This document shows, piece by piece, positions 12,333 to 23,094 of a stretch of 64,000 nucleotides of DNA. Below the pieces are notes generated by a model that had not been told where the DNA came from, ran no database searches, and saw only the letters and a program-made list of their open reading frames with translations. Where the stretch lies: positions 3,762,001-3,826,000 of the forward strand of contig JAYKKM010000047.1 of the NCBI GenBank assembly GCA_035772405.1. Direction: 5' to 3'. This DNA comes from Chrysogorgia sp. JL179-B06 (Eukaryota; Cnidaria; Anthozoa; Scleralcyonacea; Chrysogorgiidae). Each line of letters starts with the position of its first letter. The stretch's first letter is position 1. The position numbers were made by a program, and so were the translations under genes.

Positions 12333-12583
12333 GCGTGTAATTTTTTTGCAAATCAATTTTGTGTACAATTCTACATTCATCACCGAAAAATAAATTAGTT
12401 TTAAATAAAAGGCCTTTAAGTATAATGTTTAGAAATATTAATAGTTTTACGATATCTGTTCTTGTACTCGATAAATAACATTTTCATTCTGGAATTTTAT
12501 GCTTCTGGACGCCGCCATTTTCGAATTTGCTCGACGGCTCAAGGTTGATGTACAGCGGTGGTTTTCTTTTCCATTTTGGGATA

Positions 12584-12815
12584 ACCTTTCATGTTACTCC
12601 ATCACCAATATAAACATCACCGGATAACATCAAGGGAATCGAGGTTGGAGGGTTAGGAAGACACTTTTAAGGCGGGGGGTTAGGGTTAGAAAACTCATTA
12701 GGTGGGGGGTTAGGGTTAGGATCCAAGTTGTTTTGGGGTTAGCGGTTATTTTATGACGATTATATACCTAATTGAGGTATATGAATTCATTTGGTGATGG
12801 AGTAACATGAAAGGT
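12584..12815. mobile_element. MITE with TA target (Tc1/mariner-like), telomere-like core
   Basis: Perfect inverted ends of about 25 bp (ACCTTTCATGTTACTCCATC) are each bounded by TA. The 230-bp body contains several GGGGGTTAGGGTTAG motifs, which resemble telomere repeats but lie inside the element. Confidence 0.65.
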
Positions 12816-12819
12816 TAAC

Positions 12820-13507
12820 CCAATTTGGATATGACATCATTGAGTGCAAGCAACATAAAAGGCAAACACTCAATAACGTGTTCGACATGGATTATGTGAG
12901 CCGTAGATTTTGATCAAACATCCAGAAACATAAAATACGAGAATGAAAACGTTATTTCTGGAGTACAATCTTTTATTTGTATTTTCTGAAAGTGGATCGA
13001 GTGGCTGTAGTTTCTAAAATTTGACATCAAAGCATGCAGATGATCTGACCGTGAGGATAAAATACTGGAACTGATAGCAGAGTACGAGTCCATTTTTGAA
13101 TTTTAAATTGATATCTCTCGAAATATTAACAATAATGATCCTAAATTAATACAGAATATACACTCCATGTTAAGAAAGAGTCAACTACAAAGTTTAAAGG
13201 CAAGATAAAAAAGAAAAGTACTTAATGACGTCAAAATTGAAAGGAAAACCCCCGTTGTGCACCAACTATGGGCCGTTATTGGCCTTCCTCTTGGTCGTTT
13301 TCAAAGATAGGTGTCCGTGCTCTCGCTGTAAGAGAGGTTATACATAATGTTTTACTAAATTAAAAGAAACGACCGCAAATTGGTGTCGGCTTTGGTGTGG
13401 TGCTCGTTAATATGGATTCAACTGTATTTCCTATTTTTTGTCATGATGTCTAGTTTTTTCTCGACAATACGATCTTGATTTTCATTTTAATTCTTGAACG
13501 TTCTCAG
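12820..13507. other. Intergenic or intron sequence, nothing clear
   Basis: No coding region or clear repeat was seen. The segment ends at the acceptor ttcttgaacgttctcag of the exon at 13508. Confidence 0.4.
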
Positions 13508-13776
13508 AAAGTGCCCAATCTGCTGTATCGGCTTTGGCTGCTGGTGCTGGACAAGCAACGTTTCCCAATTCTCAGTCCATGATCCCAAACGATGTGGGGG
13601 GATTAAGAGGACTCGGGGGACCCAGGAGCCCAGTGGAAAGCATGGGGCTTCAGGAATTACCTGGAAATATTAAAGCCGCAGATGGGGGAGACTTGCAAGG
13701 TGGTAATAGTTTAGGTGGACAAGAAATGATGCCAGGTGGAAGCATGGGAAGCATTACAGGAGCCAATATGAAAAAG
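13508..13776 (+). CDS. Alternative exon, Gly/Met-rich
   Basis: The acceptor is ttgaacgttctcag and the donor is gtaagt. It enters in phase 1, so it can join directly to the exon ending at 9423 in place of the stop exon at 11440. It leaves in phase 0. It encodes Ala-rich sequence (SAQSAVSALAAGAGQ), then Gly/Met/Pro-rich sequence (GGLRGLGGPRSPVESM, GGQEMMPGGSMGSI). The composition matches the upstream gene, which supports a longer isoform rather than a separate gene. Confidence 0.55.
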
Positions 13777-16305
13777 GTAAGTGGGGTTTGTGATAATATC
13801 TAGTTTACCTTGTCTAAATGCCATCCACCTTAACTTTAAAATCGAGAGGCCTGAGAACGAAGATTACAGAAGTTTGTGTGTATATATATAGACTTCCGGA
13901 CCTCGAATTTTGTGTGTTGCTGCTTTATTTCTCTATCTGTTGGAGTGTGATCACATTCGGTTTCCACATGATGTTGTTGAACTAAATCAAGAACTGAAGG
14001 ATCGTATGCAGAAGTTCGTCCGGACAGTTTTTCGAAATGTTCATGCACGGAAGACTTCAGCGTTCACTTGAGATGTTACACAAGAAGTACCATCTGCAGA
14101 TCTGGATGCTTCATTCTCCTGTTATCTCTGGGTCTCGTATTCGACAATCCTGCACGAAGCCTTCCAAGTGTATCCCATGCTCCTTTTGCATCACAAGTAG
14201 TGCACTAGCAGAATTCAACATTCACACTAGTGCTGTTGAGTATCCAAATGTTTTTTGCAGCTGATCAAGACTTCGGAGCTTTTTGAGCTGCATGCGTATA
14301 ATCTGGCACGGCACTTGATCGAGTTCTCTTTTTGAAACCTTTTGCCTGCATAGCAACAAGTTGAGTTTCCGAATTGAAGAAAGCAACTTTGACTCATTAT
14401 ATACCTTTAAACCATCCTGGTTAAGTACGTTTCGTCTTCGGCAGTGGAGTCATTATTATACATTCTCAACTGCTGCAGCTATACTGTTACTCATGTATGT
14501 AACTGGACTTCGAGCTGGAGCTTGGAGTTGACGAGTTCATATATATATAATTCACAACTCTGATCTGACAGAATGCCGCTTTCGTGTAATTATCTGCAGT
14601 AAGTCTAGAATAACCAAGAATAATTGAGAACAATTCATTGCCGAGCTCAGTTTTCTTCTTCAAGCGAGACATTACTCTAATTTTGCATTTTATTGCGCGA
14701 TGAAACATGGATTTATTGCAGACGACCAATCTTGCTTCTTGGAAGCTGCCAAGTGCCACTTCTTGAAGTGGGTTGTGAAAGTCACAAAATAGTTGATCGT
14801 ATAAGATATGTCAAGAAATAACGCCCAGACTCATTTACATGTTGTAATCCAAAGTGGTCCACAGTATATAACCACTGTTCATATTTTCAGACACGTTTAT
14901 GCTTTCATCTGACGCCGTATACCAATGCTCGATCTTCATTGAATTGTTTTTGTGCTATACGATTGCATTGGTATAACTTTTTGAAGTCAAATCATTCCAA
15001 GCGTTACCAGCTGCTGCATCGACTGGTGCATATGCACACATAAAAACACAAACATCTCTGTTCCGCTTACGAGACTGGAAAAAAAGACATTGTTAATTTT
15101 CCACGATTTCACTTCTTGCCCTTCTGCTCATGGTGACATATGCAAATAGATCGCCGCTACAGTACGCCGGTCTTTGCCATCCCGAAGGTATTTGCCATCC
15201 TAAACAATGACCACAACCCCCTGAATCCTAACCCGCCGAAATTTTTTGCAGCATGGCAACAGCTTGACACATTTTTGTCATATATATTAGTAAAAAATTC
15301 CGGAGGTAGGATTCAGGTGCCGTTCGGGATGGCAAAGACCGTTTACGAAAGGGAAGACTGCATCGGCGTTCATCAGATTTGAGACCACGGACATTGTTAC
15401 ACTTGTATTTTCCTATTCACATTGACGGACACCATTGAAGGTTATGCTGTTCGTTTGCAAAACGATCTTCAGATAAGCTATTCCGCCTTCTCCTATTGTG
15501 TGCGAGCGAGCAGAAATCAGTCACGCAAACACATAACCACATAGACCAAACCACTACAATCCGCTACAATCAATGAAGAACCCATGTTAGATGAACGGGT
15601 CTCAACGTGTCCATGCACTCTTGGTTACCCGTCTCGAAGAGTACATAAAACTATTTTACTGTTTGGTCTCGCTAACTCCGTTCAGGTATCGTTCACGACT
15701 GAAATAACCCCATCATGTCATAGTTTTTTGTTTGCCATCTTGAAAACCCATTTCATCGCTTCATTATAACTTTTCTCAGGAGCAAAAAAAGACGCAAAAC
15801 TCGAAAATGGACTGCGAGAAATAAGATCTTAGTCTATTTCACAGTTGTTTCTTGCCCAAAGAAGCAGTCATGTTATTGCACCAATTGTAGTCATTAATAT
15901 TTAAGCATACGTCAATACGTATTTAATCAAAACATTGTTTTGAAAACAGTTTAAAAAGTTATTAATATTATAATGTCTAATATCTAAAAAAGGATAACAT
16001 AGAAGTGAGATAAGACCGTATATGCCCACATCTTTACAAGTAAACAACTATATAGTATATAATACAGGTGTATTATACTATAGGTGTATAATACACCTGC
16101 CTCTTTGCATGTGAATATCACATGTGCCAATATATAGATTTTGACAACCAGGCTTTAGGCAATTCTTCTTCCTACTAGATGTCTCTAGAAGATTTATCAC
16201 TCTTAATATGTGAACGGAATAACCCAAAAGCTATATGATTTAAGTTCATTATGCGATATAATTGTACATTTATATACATATTACTAATAATGCTTTCGTT
16301 TTTAG
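13777..16305. other. Non-coding stretch; one short inverted repeat
   Basis: No convincing exon was found. At 15169-15345 an 18-bp inverted pair (ggtctttgccatcccgaa / ttcgggatggcaaagacc) may bound a small element. A small hairpin (caggtgtattat / ataatacacctg) lies at 16064-16101. The listed open frames have no support. Confidence 0.4.
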
Positions 16306-16344
16306 TCAACAATCAAGGACTTAAAGGTGCCAAGTAGACAATAA
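16306..16344 (+). CDS. Possible terminal exon of the long isoform
   Basis: After a good pyrimidine tract (gctttcgtttttag), 12 codons in phase 0 end in TAA (STIKDLKVPSRQ). The phase fits the exon ending at 13776. It is too short to be sure; the true next exon could lie elsewhere. Confidence 0.25.
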   Translation, partial: STIKDLKVPSRQ

Positions 16345-17640
16345 GCAAAGCGAAATTTTCAAATACGGTAAGTTTGGGATTCTTTAGAGATTTCTGAAAC
16401 AATATGATGTAGAAAAACTGAGTGGAAGTTTGTAGCGATGCCCTTGGCATCCCCGCGCCAGCTATATAATGTTGGTGACTATGTAGACACCGCTGACCTC
16501 TATATATAACTGGATTGTGTGGTCCCAAAACTAGCGTCAACTGGGCCGGGTACTTTTTTCATGTTCGTATACTCAAAGCAACGCAGTACGGCATTTTGCC
16601 TCTTCAAAAACGACACTCGCGATAAACGAAAAACTGTACTACAGATGTTCTCCATGACCAGAAAACTTTACAAAAAGCGTTGAACTTGTCAAAGCTCGAA
16701 AGACGTATAAAAATGACGACTATAATTATCTAAACATTGGCTAGGAAAAGGACCCTTGATGATATCCCGCAGTGAGTCCAATTATATAGAGGTCAGTAGT
16801 AGACAGCCTGTTTTATACTTGGTGTGTCCCTACTGAAGTATCCAACGTTGAACAGGGAGAGGGGGAGAGATTGACTTTATTTTTAAACGATGCGTATTCC
16901 TATTAACAATGTCATAATTTTAACATGTCCCACCCAATTAAGGTGTTTTGTTACTGATTGTGAGTTATTTAAATCTGTCATAATATTATTATAAAAAATC
17001 ATTAAAAAATCATTAAAAATTATAGAAAAACGTGAACTCCGCTAATTTCACATGACAAGCAAGATATTCTTGCTACATTTAGCTGATTTACCAGATATTA
17101 AATGCTCACGAGAGCTCCAGCTCTAATTACTATAGGTATAGAATTTCAAAAATGTTAGTTGATCACTAAGTTTCATGACTTGCTTTATCCAACAATGGCT
17201 TGTTGAAAATTGGAAGGGAAAGTTAGCTTTCCTATAATAGCTGGCAAATAACGTAACATTCAAAACAACGAATTACAAGCGTTCTTAGTGTAAACAAGGT
17301 GATTTTACACGGTAGTTAAACATGTTAAAAATGTGATATTGAAATGGAATGGAAAGTGGTAGCATGAAGTAGCTGGCTAATTTTTATTTCTTTAATTAAG
17401 GAATTTTGTTAAAATCTGTATTCCACCATGTGTAATTTGACGTGATCAGCAATGCGGTGAAGATCTAGCCTTGGACTCAACTCCTGTTACCCCGGCACAC
17501 GTGATATATTGAGCCACTTAAGATAAAAAAGGTTTTAGGGACTTTATAGGTTTTAACGACTCTACATAACTGGACTGTTTGTTGTACAGCCTAAAATTAA
17601 AGTGTACCCAACAAATTATTAGTGTCTTTATGAATACTAC
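16345..17640. other. Intergenic, nothing recognised
   Basis: AT-rich sequence without exon-like frames, tRNA-like signals or clear repeats. Confidence 0.4.
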
Positions 17641-17667
17641 ATTATCTCATGCAAATATTTTATACAA

Positions 17668-17724
17668 TATATATATATATATATTATGTTATATTATATT
17701 ATATTATATTATATTATATTATAT

Positions 17725-17811
<87 letters not shown>
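17668..17811. repeat. (TA)n array with (TTATA)n core
   Basis: TA repeats interrupted by about seven TTATA units (17688-17725). The array abuts the LINE fragment that begins at about 17812. Confidence 0.95.
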
Positions 17812-17814
<3 letters not shown>

Positions 17815-18990
17815 GTCTTCAGTATGTCCAGAATTGTGTTTTTCGTCTCATTTATATGTCTGCGAAGAGGGATCATTACGCCACTCCTGATGCAACTCCA
17901 TGTAAAGGCTCGTGTAGTGTTCAAAATCTGTCTGATTACATACAAGGCCTTAAATAGGAATTCCCCCGTTAGTCTAGTCAATCTACCTGAAATAAAGGTT
18001 CAACTTCAAACAAATTGCAAAAGAAATTACTTTATCTTTTTCATTACCTTGATACATTCAGAAATCACATACCAAAAGTTCCTAGAAATCAACTTAGTGG
18101 AAAGTTCAGAAAATCCGTTTTTTCTTACAATTTTACTACAAAAGCAACATCCTTTTAAAAAAGTGAAATTTCAAGTTCGCTTTTACCAAATATCACCTAT
18201 GTCGTTAGAAAGTTCTCAAAAATCCATATGAAGAACATTTATACGGGTAGTAAAATTTTCCAGGCTAATTTGGAGTTACGTAAGGTTAAACCTGCTAAAA
18301 AATCAGAATTTTGTGGCATTGTCAACTTTTCAAAATGGGCTTAGAAAATTGTATTATCCGCTTAAATGTCCTTCATATAGCTTTTTGAGAACTTTCTAAA
18401 GATATACGTAATATTTGCTAAACGTGAACTTGAAATTTTACTTTTTTTAAATAATAGTGCTTTTGTAGGTAAATTGTAAGAAAAACTTGATTTTTTAAAC
18501 TTTCCACTAGGTTGATTTCTAAGGACTTTTGGTTTGTTATTTCCGAATGTATCAAGGTAATGAAAAAGATAAAGTAATTTCTTTTGCAATTTGTTTGATG
18601 TTAAACCGTAGATTGACTGGACTACGTGTATCTTAGTGACCCACTCGACCGTTATGTTCCAACTCGGCCAGATCTTCGGTCAGCGCATCAGTCGCATCGA
18701 CTTTCCATTCCTAGAACTTTTTCGAGGGCGCAAAAGTCCATGCCGCAGATCGGGCTTTCTCTGTATGTGCACCGAGACTGTGGAATGATCTACCAAAAAC
18801 CATGTGAGGGACTGTACCTCCATTAGTACTTTTAAACATTTAAAGACTTTTTTATTTCAAAAATTGTATTGTTGATTCTCGAACTTTTTAACCTTTTATA
18901 ATATTTTAGTGTTTTATTTGCTATAACATTGTAATAGTGTCTTTGAATGGCAACAGAAAAAGGCACAATAAATACTTACTTATTATTATA
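17812..18990 (+). pseudogene. LINE RT C-terminal fragment, split by an insertion
   Basis: Two collinear pieces of one CR1/L2-like LINE 3' end. Piece 1 (17812-17969) carries RLQYVQNCVFRLI, then in another frame FKICLITYKALN. Piece 2 (18628-18880) carries YLSDPLDRYVP, then a degenerate ...RLWNDLPK-type and FKHLKTFLFQK-type end. Removing the 655-bp element and one CGT rejoins Ser-Pro-Val-Tyr-Leu in frame. A frameshift and stops also mark it as dead. The 3' end, with aataaatact, runs into the (TA)n array at 18997. Confidence 0.75.
17970..18624. mobile_element. 655-bp foldback DNA element with CGT target duplication
   Basis: The inverted ends TAGTCYAGTCAATCTAC extend into arms of about 270 bp (17970-18245 and 18350-18624). 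It is flanked by CGT at 17967-17969 and 18625-18627, and is inserted in the coding part of a LINE. The open frames across the arms (17824-18231, 18362-18589) are not genes. Confidence 0.75.
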
Positions 18991-18991
18991 T

Positions 18992-19196
<205 letters not shown>

Positions 19197-19293
19197 AGTT
19201 ATAAGTAAGTAAAGTGCTGCGTAGACAGTGTTTTGAATATATAGCAGAGTGAAAAGGTGGTAAACTGCCAAGAATTTAGTGACGAGATACTAT

Positions 19294-19320
19294 GACGTTT
19301 CGAGCGGAGCCCTTCATCAG
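19294..19320 (-). ncRNA. Hammerhead core, family C copy 1 (helix I disrupted)
   Basis: On the minus strand the sequence is CUGAUGA, then helix II GGGC/GCUC with loop UCC, then GAAA and CGUC. The core residues are intact, but an extra TA next to the cleavage site breaks the helix I pairing seen in the copies at 27.0 and 33.4 kb. It belongs to a repeat reading gtgaaaaggtggtaaactgc upstream on the plus strand. Confidence 0.6.
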
Positions 19321-19334
19321 TATATATTATATAT

Positions 19335-19450
19335 ATATAACTTATAAACTTAAAATATTGTTTCAGCTACTCCGAGTTTCACGCAAATGCGATGATCGCA
19401 TTTGCGTGAAACTCGGAGTAGCAAACAATATTTTAAGTTTATAAGTTATA
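19335..19450. repeat. Near-perfect 116-bp palindrome
   Basis: Arms of about 57 bp meet at a single base (19394). The inner 13 bp on each side (acgcaaatgcgat / atcgcatttgcgt) pair perfectly, and the outer part (ataacttataaacttaaaat) is matched apart from a 2-bp indel. It could form a cruciform or a long RNA hairpin. No gene is associated. Confidence 0.85.
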
Positions 19451-19487
19451 CAATTCGCTCTACCACTCAAGGTATTGAGCACTCTTA

Positions 19488-19627
<140 letters not shown>

Positions 19628-19737
19628 TGAAAAATGCTAAAATTGCAGCCAGGATTTGTCATAATTTAAAATAGTTGAGAATTGGTTTGTCACTGACTAG
19701 TTAAAAAACGTACATACAACGTTTTTATAAAACTTTA

Positions 19738-19779
19738 TTAAGACGTTTCGACCGAACAACTACGGTCTTCGTCGGTTAA
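19738..19779 (-). ncRNA. Hammerhead-like motif in Penelope repeat (left copy)
   Basis: On the minus strand, helix I is UUAA/UUAA, helix II GACCG/CGGUC with a loop of about 8 nt, then GAAA and CGUC. The first core box is CCGACGA rather than CUGANGA, so one normally invariant U is C. Activity is therefore doubtful, but the position inside the pseudo-LTR is where Penelope hammerheads are known. Confidence 0.55.
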
Positions 19780-19840
19780 AAATATATTGAAAGTCAAAAC
19801 AGACTTAAATAGATCCAAGTTATGCTAATAGAATACAGTG

Positions 19841-22288
19841 TTAAAGAAGGGACTTATAAACATCGGGAATTTCTATATGGTCATTATGAGCATTAGCATC
19901 CTTAACAGAATACCACGCTTCAAGAAACAAGCGTTGATGGTAATTGTCCGACTTATTCATGATGGCAATGTTATTGAAATCTGGACAATGATCCTTTTGT
20001 TCTACATGTTGAGCTATTTTTGAATATTTGTCAAGGTTCTTGACAGTTCTTTTGTGTTCGTTTATCCTAGTCTTCAAAGCTCTGCCGGGCTGTCCGTAAT
20101 AAGTGAAGTCGCATTGAGAACAATCGATCTTGTAAATTACACCTTTTGTTTGTTCAGTCTTTTGTTTATCCTTTGGTTTTGGAAATTGTTGGTGAAGTGT
20201 ATAAACGGGTTTGTAGCTGACTTTCACATTTTCTCTTCTGAGTGTTCTTGCTATCTTTTCAGAGATGCCTTTGATGAATGGTAGGACGACAAACGATGAC
20301 CGTTCGTTGGAAGTAATATTGTTATCATTTGGGTTGTGGGCATGTTCATTGGAATTGTTTGAAACAGCGTTAGATTTTCTTTTCGAGTCACATCTTTTGA
20401 TAAATTTCAGTGGGTACCCATTATCTCTTAATACTTTAATGACGTGTTTTCTCTCCTTACGTTTGCCGGCATTTGAAGAGGGTATTCGTTCTGCTCTATC
20501 AAGGAGAGTATTGACGACGGATTGTTTATGTTGTATAGGGTGGTGTGATTCATAATCTAAATATCTGTCAGTGTGGGTTGCCTTTCTGTATACATCTACT
20601 TGTATGCGACCTTTTATTCGCGTTGTCATGGTGTCGAGAAATGCGATACTATTTTGATGCTCTATTTCTATGGTAAATTGTATGTTAGGGTCTATAGAAT
20701 TTAAATGTGTAAGAAATTCGTCAACATGCTGTTTTTTTAAACACGAGTGGCTATCGTCGACATATCTATACCACCAACGAGGAGAATGTGGAGCAGTGGA
20801 CATAGCCACTTCTTCAATATGTTCCATTACGATATTAGCGACGGTGGCGCTAATGGGAGAACCCATTGCACAGCCAGAGATCTGTTGAAAGTATTGGTCG
20901 TTGTTTGTAAAATAACTATTTCGAAGTACAAACTCTAGTAATCTAATAATGTTTGAGGCAGAAACGTCGGTCCTACACGATAATTGTTCATCATCCAGAA
21001 GTCTGCGTTCGGTCACTAGTAACGCAAGTTCGATGGGAATTGAAGTAAACAAGGAAATCACGTCAAAAGATACCATAACTTCGTCTTCTAGAATCTGGTG
21101 GTTTTTGATTTGTTGAGCAAAGGCGACGCTGTTTTTGACTGAATATGTTTCATTAATTAAGGGCGATAAAACTGTAACCAAGTATTTTGATAGATTATAG
21201 GTTGGAAACCCAATAGAGCTGGTTATGGGTCGTAGAGGTATGTTGGTTTTATGGATTTTTGGTAAGCCATAAAATCTTGCAGGAACACCGTCCGTGCTGT
21301 GAAGATGGAAGTAGAGTTTGTCATCCATTTGTTTCTTGTTAGGATCGTGTTGTGAAGGCAGTGTTTTTACTTCTTGAAGCAGCTTGTTAAGGTCCTTTTC
21401 TACTTTAGATGTCGGGTTTCTACGTTTGTCAGTTATCTTTAAGTAAGTTTCTTTGTCGTTTAGTAAGTGATCGATCTTCGTTTTGTAGTCAATAGAATTC
21501 ATGACAACAAGAGCCTTACCTTTGTCTGCGGAGATGATCGTAATGTTCTGATCTTTCTTTAGATTATTTAAGGCCACTTTTTGTTTACTGGAAATGTTGG
21601 ACGTAGTTGGATGTGTACTGTATTTCAAAACGTTAACCACAGACGCGCGAATGGATGCTTTGGTGTTTTCGGGAAGGTTGTAGATTCCTGATTCGATATT
21701 AGCTACGATATTCGGAATAGGAACCGACTTAGGAGTAGTGGCGAAGTTTAATCCACACCGTAGAGCTTCTGTTTCAATAGTGTTCAGTTGACGGTTGGAT
21801 AGATTGATTACCCATCGACTTTTATCAATGTAGTCTTTATCGTTGATGGCTCCCAATTGTATTAGTTTATGGGTGTGTCTGGTTCGATTTATCTCGTTGG
21901 CTCTCTTTACGTTATGTCTGACAACGTCTTGTAACGATTTGAAATGTTCTTGTGATAGCATATGGGTTAGTTTTTGTAAACAGTCCGAGCGATGATGATC
22001 TAACTGTTTGATCTTCTGATGTCCGTGTTGTATCCGTAATCTCATGAATTTCCATCCCGCGTTCGTTGTGATTTTAAAACCTTCACTACATTTCATAGGT
22101 GGACTAAAACGTAGGCTTTTCGGTAGAATCTCCGCTCGTTTCAATTGGTGATTGAATGTCAGATGCTGTTTCTGCTTCCATATGTTTATAGACTTCTTCT
22201 CCACGTTTCTGGCGATCTTTAAAACTTGTGGACCATAGGTGGTTTTGATTAAATGAAAAATGCTAAAATTGCAGCCAGGATTTGTCAT
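19841..22288 (-). CDS. Penelope-like reverse transcriptase with GIY-YIG endonuclease
   Basis: An 815-residue intact ORF. The N-terminal 240 residues are basic with no named domain. The RT core includes KADKGKA-type residues near 254-258, FYGLPKIHK (339-347), motif A with catalytic Asp409 (VSFDV), motif B CAMGSPIS (473-480) and motif C YVDD (509-512). The C-terminus holds a GIY-YIG nuclease (residues about 716-746: VIYKI, YYG, then R742 and E744) with a CxxC pair at 723-726. Such proteins nick the target and prime reverse transcription of their RNA. The start MTNPGCNF lies inside the right direct repeat and the stop inside the left one. No host function is implied. Confidence 0.9.
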   Translation of the reverse strand: MTNPGCNFSIFHLIKTTYGPQVLKIARNVEKKSINIWKQKQHLTFNHQLKRAEILPKSLRFSPPMKCSEGFKITTNAGWKFMRLRIQHGHQKIKQLDHHRSDCLQKLTHMLSQEHFKSLQDVVRHNVKRANEINRTRHTHKLIQLGAINDKDYIDKSRWVINLSNRQLNTIETEALRCGLNFATTPKSVPIPNIVANIESGIYNLPENTKASIRASVVNVLKYSTHPTTSNISSKQKVALNNLKKDQNITIISADKGKALVVMNSIDYKTKIDHLLNDKETYLKITDKRRNPTSKVEKDLNKLLQEVKTLPSQHDPNKKQMDDKLYFHLHSTDGVPARFYGLPKIHKTNIPLRPITSSIGFPTYNLSKYLVTVLSPLINETYSVKNSVAFAQQIKNHQILEDEVMVSFDVISLFTSIPIELALLVTERRLLDDEQLSCRTDVSASNIIRLLEFVLRNSYFTNNDQYFQQISGCAMGSPISATVANIVMEHIEEVAMSTAPHSPRWWYRYVDDSHSCLKKQHVDEFLTHLNSIDPNIQFTIEIEHQNSIAFLDTMTTRIKGRIQVDVYRKATHTDRYLDYESHHPIQHKQSVVNTLLDRAERIPSSNAGKRKERKHVIKVLRDNGYPLKFIKRCDSKRKSNAVSNNSNEHAHNPNDNNITSNERSSFVVLPFIKGISEKIARTLRRENVKVSYKPVYTLHQQFPKPKDKQKTEQTKGVIYKIDCSQCDFTYYGQPGRALKTRINEHKRTVKNLDKYSKIAQHVEQKDHCPDFNNIAIMNKSDNYHQRLFLEAWYSVKDANAHNDHIEIPDVYKSLL

Positions 22289-22363
22289 AATTTAAAATAG
22301 TTGAGAATTGGTTTGTCACTGACTAGTTAAAAAACGTACATACAACGTTTTTATAAAACTTTA

Positions 22364-22405
22364 TTAAGACGTTTCGACCGAACAACTACGGTCTTCGTCG
22401 GTTAA
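22364..22405 (-). ncRNA. Hammerhead-like motif in Penelope repeat (right copy)
   Basis: Same sequence and fold as the motif 2626 bp to the left, including the CCGACGA core variant, helix II GACCG/CGGUC, GAAA and CGUC. Presence in both repeats is what would allow a processed unit-length RNA, if the motif is active. Confidence 0.55.
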
Positions 22406-22466
22406 AAATATATTGAAAGTCAAAACAGACTTAAATAGATCCAAGTTATGCTAATAGAATATAGTG

Positions 22467-22735
22467 TTAAAAAAGGGACTTATAAACATCGGGAATTTCT
22501 ATATGGTCATTATGAGCATTAGCATCCTTAACAGAATACCACGCTTCAAGAAACAAGCGTTGATGGTAATTGTCCGACTTATTCATGATGGCAATGTTAT
22601 TGAAATCTGGACAATGATCCTTTTGTTCTACATGTTGAGCTATTTTTGAATATTTGTCAAGGTTCTTGACAGTTCTTTTGTGTTCGTTTATCCTAGTCTT
22701 CAAAGCTCTGCCGGTCTGTCCGTAATAACATAGGT
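22467..22735 (-). pseudogene. Second copy of Penelope GIY-YIG C-terminus
   Basis: The end of the GIY-YIG domain ([17 protein letters not shown] to the stop), over 95 percent like the 3' end of the full ORF. It is the upstream pseudo-LTR copy, cut by the (TA)n array on its 5' side. The stretch of Tyr-Ile codons fused to it is microsatellite. Confidence 0.8.
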
Positions 22736-22743
22736 CTGTCCGT

Positions 22744-22856
<113 letters not shown>

Positions 22857-22920
22857 TAAAATTTCATTCGACAACCAGGAGGAAACAACCTTAATAGTAA
22901 CCACTCGTTTATAGTAAAAC

Positions 22921-22959
22921 TTCAATGCACAAACATTTTCGCTTGTTAGCTCTTCAGGT
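22921..22959 (-). ncRNA. Possible relic hammerhead of second Penelope-like element
   Basis: On the minus strand it reads CUGAAGA, helix II GCU/AGC, GAAA, then AUGUUUGU, where a helix III and NUH triplet should follow. It sits 3' of the decayed Penelope-like element, where such a motif would be expected. The 3' part is not convincing. Confidence 0.3.
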
Positions 22960-23094
22960 ACGAAGTAATAATGAGTGGTTGGGGTATTTATGAATATATT
23001 ATTTATACATGTCAAGTGTAATTGTTATGTTAAGTGTTGTGGTATTACGTCATATTTTTACTTATATTGAATTTGTTAAAAGCCATTGTTTTCA

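Noticed and set aside
11440..13776. Joining exon 11440-11720 to 13508-13776 in one transcript
   Set aside because: The first exon ends in a stop codon and both need the same phase-1 donor, so they are alternatives, not consecutive coding exons.
17824..18589. ORFs on both strands around 18 kb
   Set aside because: They arise from the inverted arms of the foldback insertion plus LINE sequence; not independent genes.
19838..20938. Plus-strand ORFs over the Penelope region, and those at 58.5-61.6 kb
   Set aside because: They are antisense shadows of intact retroelement ORFs.
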